Origin: Saussurea involucrata
Taxonomy: Eukaryota > Streptophyta > Magnoliopsida > Asterales > Asteraceae
DNA length: 64,000 bases
NCBI GenBank assembly: GCA_033807775.1
Contig: CM066313.1
Coordinates: 89,289,484-89,353,483 of the forward strand
Direction of reading: 5' to 3'
A model generated the notes under the pieces. The model saw only the letters and a list, made by a program, of their open reading frames with translations. It was not told where the DNA came from and did no database searches. The position numbers and the translations under genes were made by a program. Positions 1 through 8,894 of this stretch are shown here, one piece after another (the stretch's first letter is position 1; each line of letters starts with the position of its first letter).

Positions 1-281
1 AGAACTTAAGATGAAGATCTAAGAAGCAATCATGGTTATATAACTGATATACATGTCCATATTGGTCTTGTAGATAAGTGAAAATCACACATGAAGTTCA
101 TAAAACTAAATACATAAACAGAAGGAGAAAAGGATTAATTGGTATTATTTGCTAAATGATGAAAAATCAGGATCTTCTTGCCATAGTAATTGGAATTATA
201 GAACTCATGTAAGTGACAGCTGAATATAGGATCTCCTAAGTGAGCATAAGAAGCACTAAAGTTGAAGGAAAAGATACGCAC

Positions 282-432
282 CCAAGCCCAACTGTCTGGT
301 TTAAGTTCATCATAAAGTGGCTTAATAATTGCATAGAATCGAGCATTTGTACTTAGTACAATCCCGGCATTAGGCCTCTCCAAAACCAGGTAACCTCCCG
401 TAATCAGAACCTTCCCCGGAGCAGAAGCAATC
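282..432 (-). CDS. PMK: Phosphomevalonate kinase, first large coding exon (partial gene)
   Basis: Encodes the start of phosphomevalonate kinase, the GHMP-family enzyme that phosphorylates 5-phosphomevalonate to mevalonate diphosphate in the mevalonate pathway (ATP donor). The minus-strand exon reads IASAPGKVLITGGYLVLERP, then NAGIVLSTNARFYAIIKPLYDE and LKPDSWAW, which I recognise as the conserved plant N-terminus. It is bounded by an acceptor (AG at 434-433, after a T-rich tract) and a donor (GT at 281-280). The acceptor leaves one base (g432) before the ATT codon, matching the two-base overhang of the upstream ATG exon. Reading past the donor soon meets stops, so the intron is real. The following exon, expected to continue with a TDVKLTSP-like stretch, was not found in 1-281 and must lie beyond the left edge. 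Family identity is from memory of plant homologues; the splice sites are seen directly. Confidence 0.88.
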
Positions 433-801
433 CTAACAAAAAGAATAGTGAGCAGAAAAAAGGAGAAGTTAAGTTATACTGCCGGACCGGGACCCACAAC
501 TTAATGCACCAACTGAATCAGTTTCATAGTCAGGTATTGTTTCAGAAGTGACATATGCCACAACCTTTGGTACATTGCCCCCTTCAGAGAAAAAGTCTTA
601 GATTGATGTAAAGATGTTTGGGTTTACAGGTATTAGATATATGAAAGTTTATTAATAACAATAAATTAAAATTTTCAATATAGGGGAAATGTCAATTTTG
701 GATTCTAAGATTGACCTATGTGATCACAAAGGTTAAAATGAATCATAAGCTTCAATTGAAGATGGTAAGTTAACAACTTTAACTGTAGGTAGAGGACTTA
801 C

Positions 802-835
802 ACTGCCATTTCCTCCTGAATGTTTTCAATTGGGT
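802..835 (-). CDS. PMK: Phosphomevalonate kinase exon with start codon
   Basis: A 34-bp exon on the minus strand. It opens after an acceptor (AG at 837-836) and carries 26 bases of 5' untranslated sequence, then ATG GCA GT (809-802), then a strong donor (GTAAGT from 801). Joined to the exon at 282-432 it gives M-A-V-I-A-S-A-P-G-K, the normal start of plant phosphomevalonate kinase. So only eight coding bases are here and the third codon is split by the intron at 433-801. No other ATG lies in the exon. The exon call rests on the exact phase match with the downstream exon. Confidence 0.8.
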
Positions 836-1342
836 CTGTCACAAGTGAAATTTAAGTCAGACAAAGAGAAATCATAGATGATAGATTCAACACAAAAAAC
901 GCTCAAGAAAGAGGATCCTTCTATTCAAACCGCGATCTTATCCTAGACAAGCATGATTAACTTCCTTTCACTTTCTTCAAAATTCCAAAGAGGGAGATTA
1001 AAACTTATAAACACCAAAAGGGGAAGAATACAGATTTTCGAGTGTTAATTGAGCGCAGAACTTTTCCAATGCAAAACCGATATAGAATTTTGTTCCAAGC
1101 ATAACAAAATTATTCTACTTGTAGTACTTGTTCGCAATTAGTTCAAGGGATTTATTAAAATTTTCCTAAATAGTTAAAAATCGGTATCGGAGTTTGATGC
1201 AGAAGTGGCATTTGAAGCTGTATAAACTAATCTGGACCTCCAAATAGTTTCAAATCGATCACAGAGTTGTTGAATCTTGTGATTAGTAATGTTGAGAGTA
1301 GATGATATGTGGTTGGAGAGACAACAGATAGGGGTATTTTAC

Positions 1343-1445
1343 CTTAGAAAAGCAGGAGTTGTAGAGTAGAGGTAGGTAGTCACTGTTGAAGCTCTGAAGG
1401 TGAAGAAGAGATCTCCTATGGCAGTCTTCAGGAGGCGATCGAACC
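1343..1445 (-). promoter_or_regulatory. PMK: Probable 5' untranslated first exon and promoter of phosphomevalonate kinase
   Basis: On the minus strand a pyrimidine-rich, ATG-free stretch ends at an AAG|GTAAAA donor (intron starts at 1342), consistent with a leader exon spliced to the start-codon exon at 802-835. A TATA-like stretch lies just upstream (about 1485-1493, read on the minus strand). The right-hand end (transcription start) is an estimate. If correct, the leader has an intron of about 507 bp (836-1342), common in plant housekeeping genes. No transcript evidence is available here. Confidence 0.45.
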
Positions 1446-1800
1446 AAGAGGCTACCGGTTACCCTTTGTAGGATTCTTTTAAAACATTATAAACATTATA
1501 GGCAGTTTATTTTATTTTTTTCTCATCCAAACACTAAAAATTATTTATTTCACGTTGAAAAAGGGAAATAAGTTCATAAGAAATTTAAATAAGCAATACC
1601 AAACTATTTGGAGTGATTTATACAAACTTGTTTTTCATTCTCATCCGAACATTGTTTGTCAAAAATAAGCTAGTTTATTTTTCGAATACGTGTTTAGATG
1701 GATATAAACTAACTTATAAGTTAGTTTATAGGCAAACTTATTGATAAACTATTTGAAGTAATTTATACGTAATTTTTGTCACTTTTTTCAATTATAACAT
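1446..1800. other. Short AT-rich spacer between the gene and the LINE
   Basis: About 350 bp with no coding potential. Short repeated phrases such as AAACTTATTGATAAACTA and AACTAACTTATAAGTTAG give weak local palindromes, like remnants of a small hAT-like or MITE-like element, but I could not define termini. The last ten bases (1791-1800, ATTATAACAT) are the proposed left target duplication of the LINE. Confidence 0.5.
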
Positions 1801-2664
1801 TTTTTTTTGAACAGCAATATTATTGAAAAAAGAAGCATGCAAAGCATGCACCCAAACCAGTTTTACAAACAAGACCCACGAAACAGACCACATACAATGA
1901 GCACCACTTGCTGACAAAAATTAGCAAATAACTACAACAGAGGTAGCAGGTTTGCGAGTATCAAACCGCCCCTACTCGGGTCAAAACACGACACTCTAAA
2001 GGCCACTTCCGATATCACATCGACATCGGTTGTGTAAGCCAGCCGCCGATATCCATTGTGAACTTGCCATGTCGTTTTTTAAGCCACTCGTACACCAAAA
2101 GTTGGAATTCAAGGAATCTGTCCAACACCTTTCTTGTGTCACCTTTATGCACCGCGTTATTCCTGTTCATCCAAATCAGATAAAGCATAGCCCATACCAC
2201 ACTCTTCCATACCGTCTTTACCTCGTTGTTGTAGCTTGCAGATTCGCTTTCATTAAGGATCTCTTGAACCGTTTCCAACGATTCGAACCTTTTTGACCAC
2301 CATCTCCCTATAGCGAGCCAGATGTGTTTGACCTCCTGACACGTGACCAAGGCATGGTCCATCGATTCCCCCTCGACCCCGCATCTCGGACACAAAACGG
2401 AGTCTAGGTACAACCCCATTTGGTCTAGGACCAGTCGGCACGGAATCCTCCCTTTGCTGAGACGCCAAATAAATATGCACACTTTTTTCGGTATGCATTT
2501 TAGCCAACTGGCGCGGGACGACGCTTCAGGCGAGATTGGGTCACTTTGATCTAAAAGGAGCCTGAGTTTCTTCACAGTGAACACTTTGGAAGCATCTAAT
2601 ACCCATTCCTCCTTGTCGATTTGACCACTAACCGGTTGCACACCCGTGAGCTTATGTAATAGGC
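1801..2664 (-). mobile_element. LINE 3' part: RT-associated zinc-binding domain, 3' UTR and poly(A)
   Basis: A non-LTR retrotransposon tail. The minus-strand reading frame (2641-2015) has the plant LINE reverse-transcriptase zinc-binding domain: W-L-K-C-I-P-K-K-V with C-x2-C, then M-D-H and a final C (C-P-R-C...M-D-H-A-L-V-T-C), followed by the usual W-x2-I-x2-W region. After the stop comes a 3' UTR that ends in a poly(A) tail, seen as poly(T) at 1801-1808 on the plus strand. The element is cut at 2664 by an LTR element and resumes at 38508. It is 5'-truncated, so it lacks endonuclease and most of reverse transcriptase and is dead. Confidence 0.88.
2660..2664. repeat. Left target-site duplication (TAGGC) of the LARD element
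   Basis: TAGGC immediately precedes TGTAACACCC at 2665 and immediately follows GGGTGTTACA at 38502 (copy at 38503-38507). This is the normal 5-bp duplication of an LTR retrotransposon and shows that the LINE was split by a single insertion. Confidence 0.92.
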
Positions 2665-4878
2665 TGTAACACCCGTAATTTTATTAAGGTGCAGGTTTAA
2701 CGTTGGGGAGAAGTGTACGAAGAAGCTCAGCAAATCGGGTTCATTCGGGACAAAAGTCGAGCCTCGGTACCTTCTGGGCTATAGTGCCATGCGATAGTGA
2801 CAGTGTCACTATCGCCGTGTCATAGTCGTGGGGAAGCTGAGACCCCCTCGGTACATCCTCAGCGAGAGTGCCTCGCGATAGTGACCATGTCACTATCGCC
2901 ATGTCACAATCTCCCGCTATGTCTGAGAGTTTAAAATCGGGTTTTTGGCTTATTTCTCATTTGTTACTTCACCACTCCACCTCCTATCTCTCTCTAAACG
3001 AACCTGTTGGGTCATCAAGATTTGAAGATGACCTCATGATCTCCTTTTATACTTTGAAAAACATTTTATACTTAGAGAAATTTTGGATGCATGGTTCTTT
3101 GTAATGGCTTGTACAAGATATCAAATGTTTAGTGAAGTCAAAGATCAACCAAAGTCAAGATTAAAGATTCTCTCATTGTGGAAGTGAAAGATCTTTTCTC
3201 AAACATACAAGTCATTGTTCACCGAAATTGTTCTCACAATTTCGGTGGTATTTCCACCGAAACTTCTCTCTATTTCGGCCTAGTCTCAAAGAAGCTTTTC
3301 CCAAAGATGATGTCATATATCTCAAAGATGATGTCACATATCTCAAAGATGTGTCACATATCCCAAATGACATTTCGGTGGGACCTCAAAGAAGCTTCAA
3401 AGATGCTTTCTCCAAAGATGTGTCACATATCTCAAGTTTCCATCGGTGGTGCTTTTCTTGAAAGAAAATCTGAGAAGCAAAAGGAGACAAAAGTGAGAGA
3501 CATAATAAGACAAAATGAGAAGCAAATTCATTTTGTCTTGGAAGAAATCTTACAACCTTTCTTCGGTGGTGCATTTGTTGAAAGAGATTTTGAGAAGCAA
3601 AAGAAGACAAAACTGAGAGACATAAGAAGACAAATTGAGAAGATATTTTCTACATGGATAAAGTGACCTTCTGTCTTATTATCCATTTCCATGCAAAGCT
3701 CTTTTCTCATGCATGAGCTCTTCTGACTGTACCTTGTAAAAGGTGACAAGGACTTCACAACTTTCCAGAAGTCAACATCCTCAGCAAGTGTGAAGATGAC
3801 AAGTGTCTCAAGCATTCAATGCTTGCACACTCCTTGTCACTATAAAAGGAAGAGCTCTCCATACTGACATACACACATCTTGAGAGACTTTGAAGATTAC
3901 TGTGAGCTCTTGATATTCTACGCAAACTGGAAGAATTCTCTAAGTGCAAGAATTTCCAGTTTGCTTGAAAAACTTTATAGCTTTGTTCTAAGTGTTCTTA
4001 GTTATTCTGTTGTATACTTTGTGTAAGATTGTTAGAATAGTTTATCTGTTCTTTTCCGCAACAGTCTTAAGTTTTCTATGTGTAATTCTTGTTGAAAGAT
4101 TTTCAATAAAAGAATTAAAATTGTGAAAATTTTGAGTATTGTATTCAACCCCCCCCTTCTACAATACTTGTTATAGCCATCTGGGACTAACAGAACCCTA
4201 ACCCCAAAGTCGGATTTTGAAGCTTTCTTGGTGCCTTTCACTACATAGAAGAGTGATTCTTCATCTCCTAGCTAAGATTTGGTGATCAAGGGTTAGAGTT
4301 CTTCATCTCTCTCTCATTTTTGTGAGATTTCTTCACCTTCTAGAGTTTTACCTAACCCTCTCCTAAACCTTTCCTTTCTTTAGATGAAATGAAGAATGAG
4401 GCTCACTTTGGTAACACTAGAAGCGTTTGGTTGGTAGATTCACTTGATGATTGAGGTAATCTTCTCTTCTCTTCATTTTGGAAATTAGGGTTTTGATCTA
4501 TTAGTGATTTTGGGTGTAATATGTTGGGGGATAAATATTTATGGTTGGAAACTTATGGATTTAGGTTTTGGAAGATTTGGACTTGAAGATTCAGACTTCT
4601 TCAAAGGAGCATACGTATGGGAAAATCTAGATTTAGCTTAATCTAGCGAGGTGAGTTCAAGTTGCTTTGTGAAAACTTTGTACATGCCAAAATGTGTGTT
4701 TTAAAGTATTTGCGTGCTTTATGTGAAATTATCTCTTGTTGAGTTATTTGGTGGGTTTTGATTTAATCAAAGTGTTAAGCTTTACAAATCTTGTAAAACA
4801 CCCACACTTGGGTATTTTGAGTGATTGATGAATAAATCAAGAGTGAAAGAGGTTTTGTTAAATTATTGCATAAGTGAA
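2665..4878 (+). repeat. LARD 5' LTR, first part
   Basis: Matches 35569-36589 apart from the solo Copia LTR inserted at 3005-4192. It begins TGTAACACCC. Two 11-bp-stem hairpins lie at 2793-2817 and 2875-2899 (GCGATAGTGAC, three-base loop, GTCACTATCGC). Similarity to the 3' LTR stops abruptly after ATAAGTGAA at 4878. The part equivalent to 36590-37394 of the 3' LTR (about 805 bp) is missing from this copy. Confidence 0.88.
3005..4192 (+). repeat. Solo LTR of a Sirevirus-like Copia element
   Basis: Begins TGTTGGGTCATC and ends CTGGGACTAACA, flanked by GAACC on both sides (3000-3004 and 4193-4197). The uninterrupted site is seen in the LARD 3' LTR near 35900. No internal region remains, so it is a solo LTR of 1188 bp left by LTR-LTR recombination. 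Its 3' portion (TATA-like, ATTGTATTCAACCCCCC, CTACAATACTTG) closely resembles the Copia-B LTR at 39541. It carries an ACCGAAATTGT/ACAATTTCGGT hairpin at 3221-3246 and repeated TCTCAAAGATG phrases. Small open frames inside it are not genes. Confidence 0.9.
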
Positions 4879-6322
4879 TGTCTAAGCTAACACCGGATTA
4901 GATTTAGCGAAATGAGGTTATCATTATGTGGTAGGATAAAAGCTAACACCGGATTAGATTTAGTGAATATTTCATGACATTATGTACCACATAATGATAA
5001 CCTCATTTCCTGAAATTAATTATGCAATCAAATAACCGAATTAGATTTAGCGAAAATTAATAATAAAATATTCCATGGCGTATGTGTGTTGCGCAAAGGT
5101 GCATCAGAGAGACGTATGGGGTCAACAACAACCATATGATTTTAATTTGTTTTGTGGGGTATGATAAGTTAACAAGCTTCCAACCTTCGATTTCGTCTTC
5201 ACATGAGAAGTGAATAAGCTTATCTTCAAACCAAATATCTAGTGTATATACAGCTGTATATTGACATATTTATAACTACCAAAAATGATGACTTTGACGA
5301 CGATGATCGCTGCTCATCTCACTTTGAAGCAGCGTTTCAAGTATGTTCACCAAGCATTGTCTTAAAGAAAAGACAAGCCAAATGTCCAACATGGAAGAAA
5401 TGGTAGAAAAACAACACAAAGTAATAGATAACATTGGTGAGGAAAACGCTGGTAATCTGTGCTTAGTGGAGAATTTCAAAAATAAATGTGAAGCCATTTC
5501 TAAAGAGAGTGAGCCGTTAAAAGACAAATTATCTGAACTATCTGACAAACTCAAACAGTCAGAGAAAGAAAGAAGTGAGTCGGTCAATCAAAGTATTTTG
5601 TTGGATAATTTGTACACTTTCATTACGAAGTTTTGATCAATAGTAATCTTAAAACACGTAGCATAGAATAAAGTGTACAAATGCTAATAGTTCAAATTAG
5701 TCAAATTAGTCTACCATTTCTTCCACATTTGTACATTAAGAAAGTGTACAAATTATCGGCAATCATCCAACGTTATCATGTATAAAGTACCACATAATGC
5801 CCACTCATTTCATGACATTATGTACATTGTTGTAGGATTTCAAGACTACCATCGTTTTTTATACATTATTCACTTTTAGTTACCTATTGAGTACGTGAAT
5901 CTAAATACACTCCTATCTATAAAAAGAACGAGATGTGCTTTTGATTTTGAAATTGATGACTCTGAAACTTTTTTTTTAACCCTAAAAGTTTAAAAACAAC
6001 GATGGAAAACACATTAACATGTGATGAGATAGAATCCCAAATAATTTTTATTGTTTCACATAAAATGTTACTCCTAGTGACCCACATGATGTCAATCTAG
6101 ATACCCAAGGTATATGTATCATATGATGTCTTTGCTGGTAGAACCGAACGTGTGTATTGAAAAAGATATGTTAATAATACTCACTTAAAAATTATCATTG
6201 ATTGATTTTTACCTCTAGATACACTCGAAGAAATTGCTTAATATGAACTATTAGCATTTTGTCTTATTATTATCCCAGAATGCAGTTTCTAAACTTACGA
6301 AATTTTCTCTTTGTTCTAAAAG
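4879..6322. other. Foreign block with 24-bp inverted repeat, no recognised gene
   Basis: This DNA is not in the LARD 3' LTR and is not part of Gypsy-A. It opens with three copies of a phrase like CCGGATTAGATTTAGCGAA and a perfect 24-bp inverted repeat (4910-4933 and 4985-5008, 51-bp spacer). A small plus-strand open frame at 5343-5636 (97 codons) is lysine/glutamate-rich and coiled-coil-like; I do not recognise it and it may be a captured exon. The rest is AT-rich with no clear coding. It could be a small DNA transposon or Helitron-type patch, or repair filler. Confidence 0.55.
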
Positions 6323-6645
6323 CTCACTGATGTTGGACTCCTTGGTTCTGGTAGTGATCACGTTACGGCTTGGCGAACTTCAAGTTCTAATGGTAAATTA
6401 TAACCTCCTTCTTACTTTACAACTAATAAACGAGTGATTTACATGAAAAATCAATCCGTTTTTTTTTTGCGTTTGAAGGCAATGAAAATTTTCCATTTTC
6501 ATGTTTTGTAGAAACCACGGGACAGGTGTATGGAAATATAATGTATCAGCTTGGGTTGTTGATCCTTGAGCTGATCACGGGTCAATCATCAGAGAAAACG
6601 GGCGATGATTTGATCGAATGGATCGAAGAATCTTGGGTTTTTAAT
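6323..6645 (+). pseudogene. Fragment of a receptor-like protein kinase gene (two exons)
   Basis: Two plus-strand exons are visible. The first (6323-6392) encodes L-T-D-V-G-L-L-G, the position of the kinase DFG segment but with DVG in place of DFG. A GT-AG intron (6393-6511) follows. The second exon (6512-6645) encodes T-T-G-Q-V-Y-G-N-I-M-Y-Q-L-G-L-L-I-L-E-L-I-T-G, then D-D-L-I-E-W-I-E-E-S-W, and ends at a GTAAGT donor. This resembles the C-lobe (helix F region) of plant receptor-like kinases. The usual aspartate before V-Y-S-F-G is replaced by isoleucine, so it was a divergent or pseudo-kinase. The next intron is cut off at 6680, where Gypsy-A sequence begins. N-lobe, catalytic loop and C-terminus are absent, so it is a fragment and not a working gene. 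The exact kinase subfamily is not identified. Confidence 0.7.
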
Positions 6646-6680
6646 GTAAGTGTATTAATTGCCGATAATTTAAAAATAAA

Positions 6681-8094
6681 AGATCTCTAAGGTGCACCCG
6701 CGAAACACGTCTGTGACCGTCAAGGTTCTATCATCAGCCACCTCAACAACCAGAGGATAACTCAAGCGTCCTACAACTCGGCCTAAACCCTCGCTAAAAG
6801 TGCGAGACACAAAAGAGTGAGTAGCCCCACTATCAAACATCACAACTGCAGGCACCGAGTTAACTAGAAATGTACCTATCATATAATTCAACCACAAATA
6901 AATACATGACATGGAAGGGAAAGACAAAAGGAAAGAAGTAAGGGATATACCTGTAACCACTTTAGGCGTCGCCTGTGCCTCATCCACCGTCAACTGGTGA
7001 ACTCTACCTCGGGCCGCTCCCGCCCCTGGCTGACCAGCTCGACCATCAGTGATACGCAACGGGGCATTCCCAGGCACCCTCTGAGCACCACCCCCAGCAG
7101 TTACCCCTGTTCTAGGACAGTTGGCCCTTACGTGGCCCGTCTGATTACAGTTGAAATAGACCATTAACGGCGTCTTACAATCCCGGCTAAGGTGACCGGG
7201 TTGACCACACTTAAAACACCCCTCCATTCTCCTTGCTCCGGTATCACGGGGCTTAAACCCGCCACTCCCAGAACCCGTGCGCGTACCTGTGAACCTCGAA
7301 CGCTTCGGCACTGCCGAGATGGGCGTCACTGGCGGTGCCGCCTTCCGCTTCTTAGCTTGGGTCTCCAGCTCAAGCTCCCTCCTTCGAGCGGCGTCCATCA
7401 TGGCGGATAATGAAGTATACTGTGCCGTGCTAACAAATTCTCGGATCTCCGTGCGTAACATATCTTTATACCTTGACATCTTCATCTCTTCCGAGGCGGC
7501 ATACTGGGGACAGAATAATGCCATCTCGGTAAATTTCCTGTTCATCTCTTTTATCGTCTCTGTTGTCTGTGTGAGCTCTAGGAATTCTTTAGCGATTCGT
7601 TCCATCTCTACTGGCGGTACATACTCCGCACGGAAACGAGTGACAAACTCGTCCCAAGTCAAAGTAGTGCGCTCGGCAGGCGTCAATGCCGTGGCGCACC
7701 AATCCTTCGCGCCGTCACGAAGTAGATTTACTGCAAAACGGACCTTTAGGTTGTCCGGGCAGCCACTGGTCAAAAAGGCGAACTCCATGTCAGATACCCA
7801 TCGCATGCTGGTAATCGGATCCGGGTCTCCCTTAAACTCTGGCGGGGAACAGGCGGAGAGATCCCGGTACTGGAACTCTCGGTTACGGAGATGACCCTCC
7901 GCAGGCAGTGGAATAGCTGCAGTACGGTCCTCCAGTAGGATCACCACCTCCTCTCGAATAGCGGTGATGATCTCGGGGATCGCCTCCCCGATCGCGTGGG
8001 AAACCTCAGTAGCAATCAGTTCCCTAATACGCTCCTCCGTAATCCCCGTCTCGGCTCGCGACTCCGCCGCGTTGTTCCTTCTAGTATTGACCAT
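6681..8094 (-). pseudogene. Gypsy-A second (truncated) gag-protease copy
   Basis: Begins ATG at 8094 with M-V-N-T-R-R-N-N and encodes the retrotransposon gag domain (R-D-L-S-A-C-S-P-P-E-F-K-G-D) and two zinc knuckles. The first is intact (CFKCGQPGHLSRDC). The second has lost its first cysteine (Y-F-N-C in place of C-F-N-C in the other copy). The protease active site D-S-G-A-T-H-S-F is present. The same 75-bp GT-AG segment as in the complete copy lies at 6876-6950. Homology ends at AGATCTCTAAGG (6681), in the protease region, so pol is absent. It differs from the right-hand copy at about nine residues, which argues against an assembly duplication. Confidence 0.85.
6876..6950 (-). other. Putative 75-nt intron in truncated Gypsy-A copy
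   Basis: On the minus strand, ACAG|GTATAT at 6950-6949 opens and TATAG|GTACA closes the segment at 6876. Removal changes V-V-T-G-(25 residues)-T-F-L-V-N-S to an uninterrupted V-V-T-G-T-F-L-V-N-S. It is the same as the segment at 26578-26652. Confidence 0.5.
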
Positions 8095-8879
8095 TCTAGA
8101 AAGACAAATTTCAGAGATCTATAAGCACATATAACTCACCCTACCACGCTCATACTCCACTCCTTGGCTTCCTCGTGACTCTCCCCGACTCAAGCATGGA
8201 TCCTGTGCTTCAGATAGTAGGAGCTCTACTACTACCCTTCACACCTATCCTTACTCGTTTCGAGTCATGTCCCGGGACATTCAAGTAGTTGATTACCACA
8301 CATAAACACATATAGCCAATCCAGCCCATACAAACACCTTTCCTAACTCCCTAGAAAGGTCATATCACCCACTATCCCTTGCTAACACGGAAACCCCACT
8401 AACCCTGACGAGTCGCCTCGTGAATGCACGGTCGTATACAGTGTAAAACCAGATAGACGTTCGAATAAGAGATTCTATCCTAGAACGGTTGGACTCAAAC
8501 AAGAGCTGCGCAATAGAACTAAATCTAATATTCTAAGGCTATTCAGTTCCTACTGCATACAACCTAGAGTGCATTCGCTTAACAACCTATCAAAGCTAGC
8601 ATGAGTTCCTATAAGCGATAAAACCAGCATACGGTACCATACAGTTCACATAAGCAATCTAGCATGCATACACTATACCTGAAAAGCGATAAATACACTA
8701 AGTTCCTTACCTTCCCAGTTGGCGTCGGCTGACTATACACACTGCGCCCACGATCACCGTTTCCAAACGGATTTTCTCTTTTTATTTAAAAACAAAAATT
8801 TTGATAAAAGAATTTAAAGATCTCTTAGCCGCAACTTGAGACCAAACACACCGAGATGTGATTGATTCACTCAAGCCGT
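8095..8879 (-). other. Gypsy-A leader between primer site and second gag copy
   Basis: An untranslated leader of about 785 bp, nearly identical to 27797-28581. It has no long open frame. It would hold packaging and dimerisation signals, but none is recognisable by eye. Confidence 0.6.
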
Positions 8880-8891
8880 GCTCTGATACCA
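8880..8891 (-). other. Primer binding site (initiator tRNA-Met type)
   Basis: TGGTATCAGAGC on the minus strand, three bases inside the LTR at 8895. It shows that this middle LTR serves as 5' LTR for the truncated copy as well as 3' LTR for the complete one. Confidence 0.9.
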
Positions 8892-8894
8892 AGT

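Noticed and set aside
481..605. Minus-strand open stretch in the first phosphomevalonate kinase coding intron (G-N-V-P-K-V-V-A-Y-V-T-S-E-T)
   Set aside because: It looks protein-like but does not fit the kinase start and no splice pair is evident; left as intron sequence.
3178..3666. 162-codon open frame in the solo Copia LTR
   Set aside because: Built from repeated ATGTCACATATCTCAAAG phrases within an LTR; no homology recognised.
5343..5636. 97-codon coiled-coil-like open frame as a real gene
   Set aside because: No recognisable family, flanked by non-coding AT-rich DNA; at most a captured exon, so kept only as a remark.
7277..7894. Plus-strand open frame of 205 codons, also at 26979-27596
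   Set aside because: Antisense shadow of the Gypsy-A gag; it is present in both copies only because the gag is.
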